A DNA stretch of 64,000 nt from Gordonia lacunae (GCF_002149015.1 NZ_NGFO01000006.1:99149-163148), one strand, 5' to 3'. Numbered from the stretch's first letter, positions 26,206 through 35,836 are shown. Numbers and translations are program-made. The notes: generated by a model not told the origin, from the letters alone.

Positions 26206-27291
26206 GTGACCAGTACCGCGCTTTTCGAACCGATCACCCTCCGCGACGTCGCCGTCCCGAACCGTATCTGGCTCGCCCCGATGTGCCAGTACAGCTGCTT
26301 CGCCGGCGACGGGGTGCCCACCGACTGGCACCTGACACACCTCGGCGCCCGAGCCGCCGGCGGCTTCGGACTCATCCTCACCGAGGCGGCAGCCGTGGTT
26401 CCCGAAGGTCGGATCAGCGCCCACGACGCCGGCCTGTGGAACGACGACCAGGCCGCGGCGTGGCGGCGCATCGTCGACTTCGTCCATTCGCAGGGCTCGG
26501 TCATCGGCACCCAGCTCGCCCACGCGGGGCGCAAGGCCTCCACCTATGCACCGTTCGACGATCGCTCCGGGGCGATCCCGCTCGACGACGGCGGTTGGAC
26601 GACATTCGGCCCCTCTGACGTCGCCTTCGAGGGACTGCCCGCCCCCACCGCGATGACGACCGAGCAGATCGCCGCGGTGGTGGACGCGTTCGCACAGGCC
26701 GCTCGTCGAGCCGATGACGCCGGTTTCGACGTGGTCGAGATCCACGCGGCGCACGGCTACCTACTCCATCAGTTCCTCTCCCCGTTCTCGAACCGGCGCA
26801 CCGACGCCTACGGCGGCGACTTCGACGGACGCACCCGGCTGACCCTCGAGGTCGTGGACGCGGTCCGCGCGGTGTGGCCGTCCTCGAAGCCGCTGTTCAT
26901 CCGCGTATCCGGCACCGAGTGGACCGAGGGTGGATGGGACGTCGAGGAATCGGCACGACTCGCCTCTCTCCTCGCCGCCCGCGGCGTCGACCTCGTGGAC
27001 GTCTCGTCGGGCGGCAACGTCCTCGCCGACATCCCCGTCGGTCCCGGCTACCAGGTCGATCTCGCCCGCTCGATCCACCGGCAGTCGGGCGTCCCGACCG
27101 CGGCGGTCGGCCTCATCACCGAGCCCGACCAGGCCGAGAAGGTCGCCGGCGACGACGACATCACCGCCGTCTTCTTCGGACGCGTCGCGCTGCGGGAGCC
27201 GTCGTGGCCGTTACGCGCCGCCCACGAGCTGGGCATCGACCGTCGGCAGGCACCGTATCCCCCGCAATATCAACGCGGTTCGTGGCACTGA
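26206..27291 (+). CDS. Old yellow enzyme family NADH:flavin oxidoreductase (YqjM-like)
   Basis: 361 residues forming an FMN-binding barrel. LAPMCQYSCFAGDG near residue 30 has the YqjM-type Cys pair; QLAHAGRKAS and EIHAAHGYLLHQFLSPFSN carry flavin and substrate-binding His residues, and FFGRVALREPSWP is the phosphate-binding end. It should reduce activated C=C bonds with NAD(P)H. GTG 26206 is the only start that keeps the N-terminal FMN region without a long foreign extension. It converges on a TetR gene. Confidence 0.9.
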   Translation: MTSTALFEPITLRDVAVPNRIWLAPMCQYSCFAGDGVPTDWHLTHLGARAAGGFGLILTEAAAVVPEGRISAHDAGLWNDDQAAAWRRIVDFVHSQGSVIGTQLAHAGRKASTYAPFDDRSGAIPLDDGGWTTFGPSDVAFEGLPAPTAMTTEQIAAVVDAFAQAARRADDAGFDVVEIHAAHGYLLHQFLSPFSNRRTDAYGGDFDGRTRLTLEVVDAVRAVWPSSKPLFIRVSGTEWTEGGWDVEESARLASLLAARGVDLVDVSSGGNVLADIPVGPGYQVDLARSIHRQSGVPTAAVGLITEPDQAEKVAGDDDITAVFFGRVALREPSWPLRAAHELGIDRRQAPYPPQYQRGSWH

Positions 27292-27314
27292 GATCCACAC
27301 GGCGCCTGATGAAC

Positions 27315-27947
27315 CTATCGGCGCGGTGGCGTCACCAGTGCGAGGGACGCCGCGGTCGCGGGCTCGATGATCGATGTTAGCGGAGTCCCGGATTCGACCG
27401 CGCCGGCAGTCAGTTCCCGGAAGCCACCCCAGAGGAAGATCGCGCGCTGGCGGTCCATCGGCACCACCCCCGCCGCGGCCATCGTCGGGGTCGAGGTGAG
27501 GCCGACGAAGAGTTCGATCCACGCTTCCATCGTCTCGTCCTTGACCGCCTGGGCGGCGCTGCCGAGCGCGGGCAACTCGCGAATCCAGCTCAACGTGAGA
27601 CCCGGATACCGCTCACTCGCTTCGACGTATGACGACACCGCCTGTCGCACTTGATCTTCGATGGATGCTTCCGGGTCGACGCGCCGCGCGATCTCAGCGA
27701 TCATGAACTCGTTGGTCACCGTCAGCAGCGCGAAGAAACACGACTGCTTGTCGGCGAACTCCTGATAGAACGACCGCCTCGAGGTCCGCGCGACCCGCAC
27801 GATGTCGGCGACCGTGGTGTCGCGGTAACCCGCCTCGACGATGCACTCGAGCATCGCGGCGAGGAGCCGATCGCGGGTCGACGCACTGGCTGACGAACTC
27901 GGCCAGGGCGCCGGGAGCGGAGCGAGCGGGCCGGGTCCAGCAGTCAC
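27315..27947 (-). CDS. TetR family transcriptional regulator (P450-linked)
   Basis: 210 residues. The N-terminal helix-turn-helix (TTVADIVRVARTSRRSFYQEF) is clear, and the helical C-terminus should bind a ligand. GTG 27947 was chosen since it starts 97 bases from the divergent P450 gene and avoids the two operators. Two copies of GGTACG-N4-CGTACC in the shared promoter are its probable binding sites, giving autoregulation and ligand-controlled P450 expression. The effector is unknown. Confidence 0.88.
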   Translation of the reverse strand: MTAGPGPLAPLPAPWPSSSASASTRDRLLAAMLECIVEAGYRDTTVADIVRVARTSRRSFYQEFADKQSCFFALLTVTNEFMIAEIARRVDPEASIEDQVRQAVSSYVEASERYPGLTLSWIRELPALGSAAQAVKDETMEAWIELFVGLTSTPTMAAAGVVPMDRQRAIFLWGGFRELTAGAVESGTPLTSIIEPATAASLALVTPPRR

Positions 27948-27975
27948 CCTTCGAGCATAGGCCCTTGTCTTGGCC

Positions 27976-27991
27976 GGTACGCGAGCGTACC
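27976..27991. promoter_or_regulatory. Operator 1 for the TetR/P450 pair
   Basis: GGTACG-CGAG-CGTACC, a 6+6 palindrome in the divergent promoter. Its centre is 23 bp, about two helical turns, from operator 2, so two dimers could bind on the same face. Confidence 0.8.
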
Positions 27992-27998
27992 GTCGGCT

Positions 27999-28014
27999 GG
28001 TACGTAGACGTACC
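27999..28014. promoter_or_regulatory. Operator 2 for the TetR/P450 pair
   Basis: GGTACG-TAGA-CGTACC, with flanking CT and AG extending the symmetry to 8+8. Same half-sites as operator 1. Confidence 0.8.
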
Positions 28015-28044
28015 AGCCAGCTGCGGCGAGAGGACCCCACGCTC

Positions 28045-29352
28045 GTGAACACACCGACCCGAAGCGGTGAGGCGGTTCTCCCGCCCACCACGTCGATCCC
28101 GTCTGCCATCCAGGGGCTCGGCGCGGTCGTGTCGCGCCGGCACTTCTTCCGCCACCTCCACGACCGGCACGGCTCGGCGTTCACCGTGAACCTGCCCGTC
28201 TTCGGTCCGTCCGTCGTCATCTCCGATGCCGCGATGGCGCGCGAGTTGTTCACCGCGGGCGACCAGGTCGAGAACGTCCAGCCCAACCTCGGTCGCATCC
28301 TCGGTACCGGATCGATGTTCGCCCTGGAGGGCGCCCGGCACCGCGCCCGACGCAAACTGCTCACCCCGCCGTTGCACGGCAAGCCGATCCGATCGTACGA
28401 ACAGTTGGTGGTCGACGAGGTCCGCGCCGAGTCTGCGTCCTGGCCCTCCGGCGTCGAGTTCGCCTCCATCGAACCGATGATGCGCATCACCCTGAACGTC
28501 ATCCTCCGCGCGGTCTTCGGCGCCGAGGGCAGCGAGCTCGACCGACTCCGCGACATGATCCCGCCGATGGTGACCGTCGGTTCGCGCGCCGCAACGGTAC
28601 CCCCACTCCCACGCCCTCTCCGTCGGATCGACCCCAATCACCGGTACGCACGACGCAATGCCGAATACCGGGACTATGTCGGCGGACTGATCAACAAGGC
28701 GCGCAGGGATTCTCAACTGGACGAGCGCACCGACATCCTTGCCATCATGCTTCGCAGCACCTACGACGACGGCAGTCCGATGACCGACGACGAGATCGCC
28801 GAGGAACTGGCCACCATGCTCGCCGCCGGGCACGAGACCACGGCGACAACCCTCGCGTGGGCCCTCGAGCGGCTGCGGCGGCACCCCGACGTGGTGCGTG
28901 AACTCGTGGCCGAGGTGGACGCCGGCGGACACGACTACCGCCACGCCACGATCCTGGAGGTCCAGCGCAGCCGGCCCGTCATCGACTTCGCCGGCCGGCA
29001 TGTCGTCGCCGACCATCTCGACCTCGGCGAATGGCGCATCCCGAAGGGATACAACGTCCTCGTCTCGATCGCCCTTCTCCACGACGACAGCAGCGAATTC
29101 GCTCGGCCCGAGCTCTTCGACCCGACCCGCTTTCTGGGCACCAAGCCCTCGCCGGCCTGGCTTCCCTTCGGCGGCGGGACCCGGCGGTGCATCGGGGCTG
29201 CGTTCGCGACCATGGAGATGGACGTGACCCTGCGGACACTGTTGGCGGACTTCCAGCTGCTGCCGACCGACGACAAGCCCGAACGCTGGTTCTCGCGCGG
29301 GGTGGCCTACGCCCCGTCCCGCGGCGGGCGGATCGCGGTCCTCCCCCGCTGA
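28045..29352 (+). CDS. Cytochrome P450
   Basis: 435 residues. The I-helix oxygen-binding motif AAGHETTATTL lies near 261-271, EVQR provides the ExxR pair, and FGGGTRRCIG at 375-384 holds the heme-ligating Cys382. The sequence resembles bacterial class I enzymes served by ferredoxin, none of which is encoded nearby. GTG 28045 with GAGAGG upstream; an earlier in-frame start at 27970 would place both operators inside the gene and is rejected. Substrate is unknown, perhaps a toxic or foreign hydrophobic compound sensed by the divergent TetR. Confidence 0.93.
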   Translation: MNTPTRSGEAVLPPTTSIPSAIQGLGAVVSRRHFFRHLHDRHGSAFTVNLPVFGPSVVISDAAMARELFTAGDQVENVQPNLGRILGTGSMFALEGARHRARRKLLTPPLHGKPIRSYEQLVVDEVRAESASWPSGVEFASIEPMMRITLNVILRAVFGAEGSELDRLRDMIPPMVTVGSRAATVPPLPRPLRRIDPNHRYARRNAEYRDYVGGLINKARRDSQLDERTDILAIMLRSTYDDGSPMTDDEIAEELATMLAAGHETTATTLAWALERLRRHPDVVRELVAEVDAGGHDYRHATILEVQRSRPVIDFAGRHVVADHLDLGEWRIPKGYNVLVSIALLHDDSSEFARPELFDPTRFLGTKPSPAWLPFGGGTRRCIGAAFATMEMDVTLRTLLADFQLLPTDDKPERWFSRGVAYAPSRGGRIAVLPR

Positions 29353-30024
<672 letters not shown>

Positions 30025-30069
30025 CGCACGCACCGGCGCAGCACCTGCCGTGAGCCCGTGCAGCCATTG

Positions 30070-30118
30070 ACACGACGAGGCCGGCGGGTCCACTCAGGAC
30101 TCGCCGGCCTCGTTGTGT
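30070..30118. terminator. Bidirectional hairpin terminator
   Basis: 17-bp arms (30070-30086 and 30102-30118) with one mismatch around CGAGGCCGGCG, loop 15. It lies between convergent stops at 30024 and 30129. Confidence 0.85.
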
Positions 30119-30128
30119 CTGTCGCTGT

Positions 30129-30551
30129 CTACGGTGCGGACGCGTCGCCGCTGTCGCTGTCGCCGACCGTCGTATCCAGCGCGCTCACCGCGATCCCGTA
30201 CGGCAGGAATCGCACGTTGCGGCGCGGATCGGTGTTGCTCTTGTTGGCGCGCAGTGCGTCGAGTTCGGTGGCGTAGACCTGCTCGACCCGGGCACCGCCG
30301 TCGTCGTCGACGACGAAGACCGCCCAGACACCGGAGCCGGCCTCGCCGGTGGTCTCCTCGCGCGGCTTGGTGCGCGTACGGCCCCGGGCTGCCTCGTCGA
30401 AGAACATCGAAAAGGCTGCCGGCCCGGCCTGCCCCTCGAAGAGCTTGCCGAACACGTCACGCAGTCCGTCCCCGGCCTCCCGCGCGAACCGGTCGAAGTC
30501 CTCGGGGCCGAAATTGAACGATCCGCCGCCGAAGCCGCTGTTGTCGGTCAT
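30129..30551 (-). CDS. Hypothetical acidic cytoplasmic protein
   Basis: 140 residues, no signal or membrane segment. The N-terminus is Gly/Phe-rich (SGFGGGSFNFGPEDF), followed by a short helix region and a compact alpha/beta-looking C-terminus (WAVFVVDDDGGARVEQVYAT, ARAN-like basic patch). I do not recognise it. ATG 30551 has GGAAGGAG upstream. It heads the same strand as the 59-residue membrane gene 55 bases upstream. Confidence 0.65.
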   Translation of the reverse strand: MTDNSGFGGGSFNFGPEDFDRFAREAGDGLRDVFGKLFEGQAGPAAFSMFFDEAARGRTRTKPREETTGEAGSGVWAVFVVDDDGGARVEQVYATELDALRANKSNTDPRRNVRFLPYGIAVSALDTTVGDSDSGDASAP

Positions 30552-30606
30552 GATGCTCCTTCCTCCGACGCCCTGACGAGCCGTCGGCCAACTCAGCCCA
30601 GTCTCC

Positions 30607-30786
30607 TCACAAATCAGTGGCTTCGCCACCCGCGTTCTCGGTCTCGTCGAGCCGCTGATGTAGACGGGCGCGAACATCATCGGCCGAATAGGACTTCCGC
30701 TGCCGCTGATCCCGCGCGACCATCACCCCGCCGGTGGCCACCCCGACCGCGCCCGCCAATCCCAGCCATTTCCAGAGGTTCCTCAT
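30607..30786 (-). CDS. Small single-pass membrane protein
   Basis: 59 residues: a short N-terminus, one membrane segment (LWKWLGLAGAVGVATGGVMV), then a charged cytoplasmic-type tail (RLHQRLDETENAGG). Divergent from the NlpC/P60-like gene by 47 bases. Function unknown; the coding nature is supported by the clear membrane segment and charged tail rather than by similarity. Confidence 0.6.
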   Translation of the reverse strand: MRNLWKWLGLAGAVGVATGGVMVARDQRQRKSYSADDVRARLHQRLDETENAGGEATDL

Positions 30787-30833
30787 GCGGGCAGGATAGG
30801 TCGCGCGGGGCGCCGACGCATTAGCCTTCTCTC

Positions 30834-31574
30834 GTGCCCACCAGCAGAATTCTCTTCGGCCGAGACCGCGCCGACTCCGGCATCTCGTTGACCGACGCAC
30901 TCGACGCCACCCGCACCGGCGACATCTGGCTCTTCCGTGGCCATTCCGGACCGGACCGGGCCATCCGCACGCTGACCAACGCGCCGGTGAACCACGTGGC
31001 GATGGCGGTGTGCATCGACGATCTGCCGCCTCTGCTCTGGCACGCCGAGCTCGGCGATCGCCTGACCGATGTGTGGACCGGCTCGAATCATCGCGGCGTT
31101 CAGTTACACGACGCGCGAGAAGCCGTCGAGCAGTGGATGATCCGCTACAAGCAGGCGTGTTGGTTCCGCCAGCTCACGCCGGAGGTCACCCCGGATCAGG
31201 AGAACGCTCTGCTCAAGGTGATCGCCGAGCTCGACGGGACACCGTTCCCGACGACCGCACGCCTGGCCGGACGGTGGTTTCGCGGCCGGGTGCCCAACTC
31301 GACCGATCTCGTCCGGGGCATCCCCTACCTCGACCGCAAGGTCCGTCAACGACGCGACGAACGGCAGCAGCGCCGCAACCGCACGACCGACGGCGCCGGC
31401 CTCGAAGCCGCCTACTGCGCCGAGGTGGTGGCTATCACCTATCGCGAGATGGGCATCCTCGACACGTCGAAGGATTCCAACTGGTTCGACCCCGGGCGAT
31501 TCTGGAGCGGCGACGATCTTCCCCTCCACGCGCCGCACGACCTCACCCCGGAGGTCGGCGTCCGGCTGGACTGA
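30834..31574 (+). CDS. Permuted NlpC/P60 (YiiX-like) papain-fold protein
   Basis: 246 residues. In permuted members the His comes first and the Cys last: here PVNHVAMAV (His54) near the N-terminus after GDIWLFRG, and AAYCAEVVAITY (Cys195) near the C-terminus. These could form a cysteine peptidase, amidase or acyltransferase site; known relatives act on peptide or lipid bonds. There is no signal peptide, so a role inside the cell is likely. GTG start at 30834. Confidence 0.72.
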   Translation: MPTSRILFGRDRADSGISLTDALDATRTGDIWLFRGHSGPDRAIRTLTNAPVNHVAMAVCIDDLPPLLWHAELGDRLTDVWTGSNHRGVQLHDAREAVEQWMIRYKQACWFRQLTPEVTPDQENALLKVIAELDGTPFPTTARLAGRWFRGRVPNSTDLVRGIPYLDRKVRQRRDERQQRRNRTTDGAGLEAAYCAEVVAITYREMGILDTSKDSNWFDPGRFWSGDDLPLHAPHDLTPEVGVRLD

Positions 31575-31595
31575 CGCCGGCGTGGGACCTGCCGG

Positions 31596-32198
31596 TCATC
31601 TCCCACCGAACGCCCGGAGCGTCGCCTCGACCAGCGCGTCGGCGTAGGTCGGGGTCAGCGGCCCGCTGCGGTGCAGCCATCGCTGGAACAGCGGGGCGTA
31701 GAGCATCTCCAGGAGCAGGTCGAAATCGGTCCCGGGCAGCAGCTGACCGTCGCGCTCGGCGGTACGGAGTCGAGCCTTCTTGGCATCGTCCAGCGGTCGG
31801 GACAGCTTCTCCCGGTACTCCGCAGCGAGATCGGGGTCGTTCGCGATCTCGGTGTTGACCGCCCGGATCAGGCGGTCGAAGGACGGATCGTCGAACTCCG
31901 CCACCGTCGCCCGCATGACCTGCTTCAGGTCGGCCTCGAGATCCCCGGTGTCGGGCAGGACGACCGACTGTCCGTCGGCGCCCTCGCTCAGGGCGAGCAC
32001 GGCCGCGAAGACGACCGCACTCTTCGACGGCCATCGCCGATAGATCGTCTGCTTGCCGACGCCGGCCCGGGACGCAATCGCCTCGACGGTGACCTTGTCG
32101 TACGGCTGCTCGACGACGAGGGCCCGGGTCGCCTCGAGGATCGCCTGGCGCGACCGCTCCTTTCGGCGTGAGTGGTCCGGTCCGGCATCGTGCGGCAT
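31596..32198 (-). CDS. TetR family transcriptional regulator (SDR-linked)
   Basis: 200 residues with the N-terminal helix-turn-helix VTVEAIASRAGVGKQTIYRRWPSK and a TetR C-terminal domain of the group common in actinobacteria. ATG 32198 fits the usual length; the frame stays open upstream but lacks family sequence. The divergent SDR gene has a perfect palindrome, ACGGAACGTTCCGT, over its start region, the probable operator. Confidence 0.88.
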   Translation of the reverse strand: MPHDAGPDHSRRKERSRQAILEATRALVVEQPYDKVTVEAIASRAGVGKQTIYRRWPSKSAVVFAAVLALSEGADGQSVVLPDTGDLEADLKQVMRATVAEFDDPSFDRLIRAVNTEIANDPDLAAEYREKLSRPLDDAKKARLRTAERDGQLLPGTDFDLLLEMLYAPLFQRWLHRSGPLTPTYADALVEATLRAFGGR

Positions 32199-32234
32199 GC
32201 CGCCAGAGTAGTACATGAAACGAGACGATCCGTA

Positions 32235-32264
32235 TTGACACTCGGCCTGGCGGACCGCTACCTT
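32235..32264 (+). promoter_or_regulatory. Sigma70-type promoter of the SDR gene
   Basis: TTGACA at 32235-32240 and TACCTT at 32259-32264 with an 18-base spacer; the palindromic operator lies 10 bases beyond, about at the transcription start. Confidence 0.6.
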
Positions 32265-32273
32265 CCTATCGAG

Positions 32274-32287
32274 ACGGAACGTTCCGT
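32274..32287. promoter_or_regulatory. Palindromic operator
   Basis: ACGGAAC-GTTCCGT is a perfect 14-bp palindrome between the promoter and the ribosome site of the SDR gene, in the right place for repression by the divergent TetR. Confidence 0.75.
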
Positions 32288-32305
32288 TCACTTTAGGAGG
32301 CGACG

Positions 32306-33127
32306 ATGACAACCCCACGCGTCTGGTTCATCACGGGTGCATCCCGCGGACTCGGGAGAGCGTTCGCCGAGGCGGCCCTCGCCACCGGCGACCGCGTCGT
32401 GGCCGTCGCTCGCAATGTGGATCCCCTGGCATCGCTGATCGAGCGGTATCCGCAGCACCTGCACTTGCTTGCGCTGGACGTCACGGACCGGGAAGCCGTG
32501 TTCGACGGCGTCGAGAAAGCGGTGAGCGCTTTCGGCCATCTGGACATCGTCGTCAACAATGCGGGCGGAATGCTCTACGGGATGGTCGAGGAAGCCACCG
32601 AGGCCCAGATCCGCGCACATCTGGACCTGAACTTCTTCGGTGCGGTCTGGGTCGCCCAAGCGGTGCTCCCCCACCTGCGCGCTCGAGGCGGCGGACGCCT
32701 GTTGCAGATCACGTCGATGGGCGCCGGCGGCGGAATGGCGACCGTCGGCTACTACGGAGCGGGCAAATCGGCGCTCGACTCGGTCAGCGAGGCGCTCGCG
32801 ATGGAAGTCGAGCGGTTCGGCGTCAGGGTCACCATCGTGCAGATGGGCGGCTACGACACCGGGCTGTTCACCGCCGGAACGACGAACACCGCACCGATGC
32901 CCGAGTATCACGACCTGCGGACCGAGATGGAGATGTCCTGGGGTGACGCGGCCGGTCCCCCGCCGCAGTCGGCCGCGCCGGTCCTCCTGGAACTCGCATC
33001 ACTCCCCGACCCTCCTCGACGCCTGATCCTCGGAAGCCAGTCGTTCGATCACGTGCTGGAGATGGACCGGGCGCGCGCCCAGACCTACCGGGAATGGGAG
33101 CACCTCAGCCGGCAAGCGTCGGGCTGA
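32306..33127 (+). CDS. Short-chain dehydrogenase/reductase
   Basis: 273 residues, classical SDR: TGASRGLGRAFAEA binds NAD(P)H, NNAG near residue 87 stabilises the fold, and the catalytic Ser, Tyr and Lys are in ITSMGAGGG and YYGAGKSA. Arg after the glycine motif suggests a preference for NADP. Substrate is unknown. AGGAGG precedes ATG 32306. A hairpin overlaps the last codons. Confidence 0.9.
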   Translation: MTTPRVWFITGASRGLGRAFAEAALATGDRVVAVARNVDPLASLIERYPQHLHLLALDVTDREAVFDGVEKAVSAFGHLDIVVNNAGGMLYGMVEEATEAQIRAHLDLNFFGAVWVAQAVLPHLRARGGGRLLQITSMGAGGGMATVGYYGAGKSALDSVSEALAMEVERFGVRVTIVQMGGYDTGLFTAGTTNTAPMPEYHDLRTEMEMSWGDAAGPPPQSAAPVLLELASLPDPPRRLILGSQSFDHVLEMDRARAQTYREWEHLSRQASG

Positions 33128-33134
33128 GGTGCTC
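33098..33134. terminator. Hairpin terminator overlapping the SDR stop codon
   Basis: GAGCACCTCAGCC (33098-33110) pairs with GGCTGAGGTGCTC (33122-33134), 11-base loop. It lies between convergent genes, SDR and urtE. Confidence 0.82.
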
Positions 33135-33149
33135 GGGTGTTCGTCGAAC

Positions 33150-33842
33150 CTAGATCGTCATCGCCTCGCGCACAGCGGTTTCCGCGGTCGAACCGCCGTC
33201 ACCCGACGACGTGACCCGACCGCTCTCCAGCACGTAGTACCGCTGCGCCGCGGCGAGTGCGAAACCGATGTGCTGTTCGACGAGGAGCACTCCCAGTCCG
33301 CCGCGCTCGGTGAGCGTGGTGATGGTCTGCTCGATCTCGGCGACGACCGAGGGCTGGATACCCTCGGTCGGCTCGTCGAGGATGAGCATGCGCGGTTCGG
33401 TGATGAGGGCGCGAGCGATCGCCAGCTGCTGACGCTGGCCCCCGGACAGAAGGCCGGCGCGCCGTCCCAGCAATTCCTTCAGTGCCGGGAACATGTCCAG
33501 CATCTCGGCCACCAGTTCCTTGCCGCGTCTACGGCCGTCGGCGACCACCTGCAGATTCTCGGCAGTGGTGAGGTGACCGAAACTCTGCTGCCCCTGCGGC
33601 ACATACGCGATGCCGTGTCCCACCCGGGCGCTGGGCCGCGCCCTGGTGATGTCGACGCCGTCGAACGTGATCGTCCCCTTGGTGGTCTTGACCAGCCCGA
33701 CAGCTGCGCGCAGCAGCGTGGTCTTCCCCGCACCGTTGTGTCCCATCACCGCGACGACGCCGTCGGTGGGTACCTCGATGTCCACCCCGTGGATCACCTC
33801 GGTGCGACCGTAGCCCGCATGGACCCCGGAGAGTTTCAGCAT
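33150..33842 (-). CDS. urtE: Urea ABC transporter ATP-binding protein UrtE
   Basis: 230 residues. Walker A GHNGAGKTT, signature LSGGQRQQLAIARAL and Walker B MLILDEPTEGIQP are all present; DEPTEGIQPS is the form usual in UrtE and LivF. It energises uptake of urea at the inner face of the membrane together with UrtD. It is the last gene of urtABCDE, 3 bases after urtD. No urease genes are in the window. Confidence 0.92.
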   Translation of the reverse strand: MLKLSGVHAGYGRTEVIHGVDIEVPTDGVVAVMGHNGAGKTTLLRAAVGLVKTTKGTITFDGVDITRARPSARVGHGIAYVPQGQQSFGHLTTAENLQVVADGRRRGKELVAEMLDMFPALKELLGRRAGLLSGGQRQQLAIARALITEPRMLILDEPTEGIQPSVVAEIEQTITTLTERGGLGVLLVEQHIGFALAAAQRYYVLESGRVTSSGDGGSTAETAVREAMTI

Positions 33843-33845
33843 GAT

Positions 33846-34727
33846 TCAGCCCCTGTCCGGAGTCGATGGCGTGGCGGTGCCGGTCTCGGCGGTGTCGGTC
33901 TCGGCGGCGATCTCCTCGAGTTCCTCACCACCCGCGGCGGTTCCGAGGTACACCTCCTGCACCTTGGGGTTGGCCTGGACCTCGGCGACCGTGCCCTCGG
34001 CGAGCACCCGACCCCGGGCGAGCACCGTGACCGAGGTCGCGAAGGACCGCATGAAGTCCATGTCGTGTTCGACGACCACCACCGTGCGTTCACCACCGAT
34101 GCGGCGCAACAGGTTCCCGGTCTCCTCCCGCTCCTCGTGACTCATGCCGGCGACCGGCTCGTCCAGCAACAGCACGGAGGCGTTCTGCACCAGCAGCATC
34201 CCGATCTCGAGCCACTGCTTCTGGCCGTGTGCCAACACCCCGGCCGGCGTATCGGCCAGGTGCTGCAGACCGATGGTCTCGAGCGCCTCGGCGATCGAGT
34301 CGGGGACCCGGGCGGGTCGACGCCGCAACATCGTCCACACCGAACGCCCCGCGCCCGCGGCGATGTCGAGGTTCTGCAGCACGCTCAGCTCCTCGAAGAC
34401 GCTGGCGGTCTGGAATGTCCGGCCCACACCCAGACGCGCGATCTGATGAACCTTCTTGCCGACGAGTTCGACACCGGACTTCTGAATCGACCCGGTCGGC
34501 TTCACCAGCCCGGTGATCGCGTCGATGATCGTGGTCTTGCCCGCCCCGTTCGGCCCGATCAGGAATCGCAGATCACCCTGCAGCAGAGTGAGATCGACGT
34601 CGGAGACCGCCTTGAAACCGTCGAACTCCACACTGAGACCACGCACCTGCAGGTAGTCGCTGTCCATCCCGGCGTTGCCACCGGCGACGGGCAGGTGCTC
34701 GACGACCGTCGATTCTGCTTCGGTCAT
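33846..34727 (-). CDS. urtD: Urea ABC transporter ATP-binding protein UrtD
   Basis: 293 residues with Walker A GPNGAGKTT and Walker B VLLLDEPVAGMSHEE; the signature is replaced by LAHGQKQWLEIGMLL, the usual UrtD variant of LSGGQ. The C-terminal 35 residues are Glu/Thr-rich and atypical. The ATG overlaps the urtC stop (ATGA), showing tight coupling. Confidence 0.92.
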   Translation of the reverse strand: MTEAESTVVEHLPVAGGNAGMDSDYLQVRGLSVEFDGFKAVSDVDLTLLQGDLRFLIGPNGAGKTTIIDAITGLVKPTGSIQKSGVELVGKKVHQIARLGVGRTFQTASVFEELSVLQNLDIAAGAGRSVWTMLRRRPARVPDSIAEALETIGLQHLADTPAGVLAHGQKQWLEIGMLLVQNASVLLLDEPVAGMSHEEREETGNLLRRIGGERTVVVVEHDMDFMRSFATSVTVLARGRVLAEGTVAEVQANPKVQEVYLGTAAGGEELEEIAAETDTAETGTATPSTPDRG

Positions 34728-35836
34728 GACGACACTCCTACCTTGGTGACGGTGTGTTCATCGATGTCGCCGGTCGGGGACGAGTCCGGGGCCCTTCTCC
34801 GCCGCCACTTGATCAGCGCGCCGAGTCCGGCCAGGCCCGCCGGGAAGAAGCCCACCACCACGATGAACAGGATGCCCTGCGCGTAGGTCCATCCGGACGG
34901 GAAGCTCTCCGACAGACTGGTCTGCGCCCAGGCCACCGCGATGGCGCCGAGGACCGGACCGAGAAGCGTTGTGCGCCCGCCGATGGCGACGCCGATCAGG
35001 AACGCGATGGACGGCACGATCCCGACGTCCGCGGGCGAGATGATACCGACGATGGGAACGAACATGGCGCCCGCGATGCTCGCGAACAGCGCCGCGATCG
35101 CGTAGGCGACGACCTTGGTGTTGGCCGGGTCATAGCCGAGGAACCGGACCCGCTCCTCCTGGTCACGGACGGCGACCAGCAGTTCACCGTACCGGCTGTA
35201 CATCAGCTGCCGCGTGATGGCCACGACGGCGAGCAGGATGGCCGCGGTGATGAAGAACAGCAGCTGCCGGTTCACCGGGTCGTTCAGGGCGAGGCCGAAA
35301 AAGCTGCGAAAACGGTTGAGCCCGTTGCTTCCGCCCGTGGTCTGCTGACCGATGAGCAGGATCGCGAAGGCCGCGGCCAGCGCCTGCGACAGGATCGCGA
35401 AGTAGGCACCCTTGACCCGCCGTTTGAAGACACCCAGACCCAGCAGGATCGCGACGAACGTGGGCACCAGCAGGATGCCCAGGATCGTCACCACCGGTGA
35501 GGCGAACGGCTTCCAGTACCCGGGCAGGTCGCTGATGCCGGCGATCTGCATGAAGTCGGGCACGTCGTCGCCCCGCAGTTCGGCGTCGGAGATCTTCAGG
35601 TGCATCGCCATGATGTACGCACCCAGACCGAAGTACACGCCCTGCCCGAGGGTCAGCATGCCACCGCGTCCCCACGCCAGGCCGATGCCCACCGCGACGA
35701 TGCCGAAGCACAGGAACTTGCCGAGCAGGTTGAGACGGAAGTCCGACAGTACGGCGGGCGCGACCGCGAACAGCAGGATCGCGGCGAACCCGAAGCCGGC
35801 CCAGACCTTCCAGGAACCGCTGAAATAGTCCTTCAC
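34724..35836 (-). CDS. urtC: Urea ABC transporter permease UrtC
   Basis: 370 residues, LivM-like with about ten hydrophobic segments; GRGGMLTLGQGVYFGLGAY and the cytoplasmic coupling loop RDQEERVRFLGYDPANTK are characteristic. GTG 35836 overlaps the urtB stop by 4 bases, which decides the start despite an open frame further up. Confidence 0.92.
   Translation of the reverse strand: MKDYFSGSWKVWAGFGFAAILLFAVAPAVLSDFRLNLLGKFLCFGIVAVGIGLAWGRGGMLTLGQGVYFGLGAYIMAMHLKISDAELRGDDVPDFMQIAGISDLPGYWKPFASPVVTILGILLVPTFVAILLGLGVFKRRVKGAYFAILSQALAAAFAILLIGQQTTGGSNGLNRFRSFFGLALNDPVNRQLLFFITAAILLAVVAITRQLMYSRYGELLVAVRDQEERVRFLGYDPANTKVVAYAIAALFASIAGAMFVPIVGIISPADVGIVPSIAFLIGVAIGGRTTLLGPVLGAIAVAWAQTSLSESFPSGWTYAQGILFIVVVGFFPAGLAGLGALIKWRRRRAPDSSPTGDIDEHTVTKVGVSS

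Noticed and set aside
27970..28044. P450 start at 27970
   Set aside because: It would place both operators in the coding sequence and adds 25 residues without family character.
33129..34886. Plus-strand open frame of 585 residues opposite urtDE
   Set aside because: Antisense shadow of two clear ABC ATPases.
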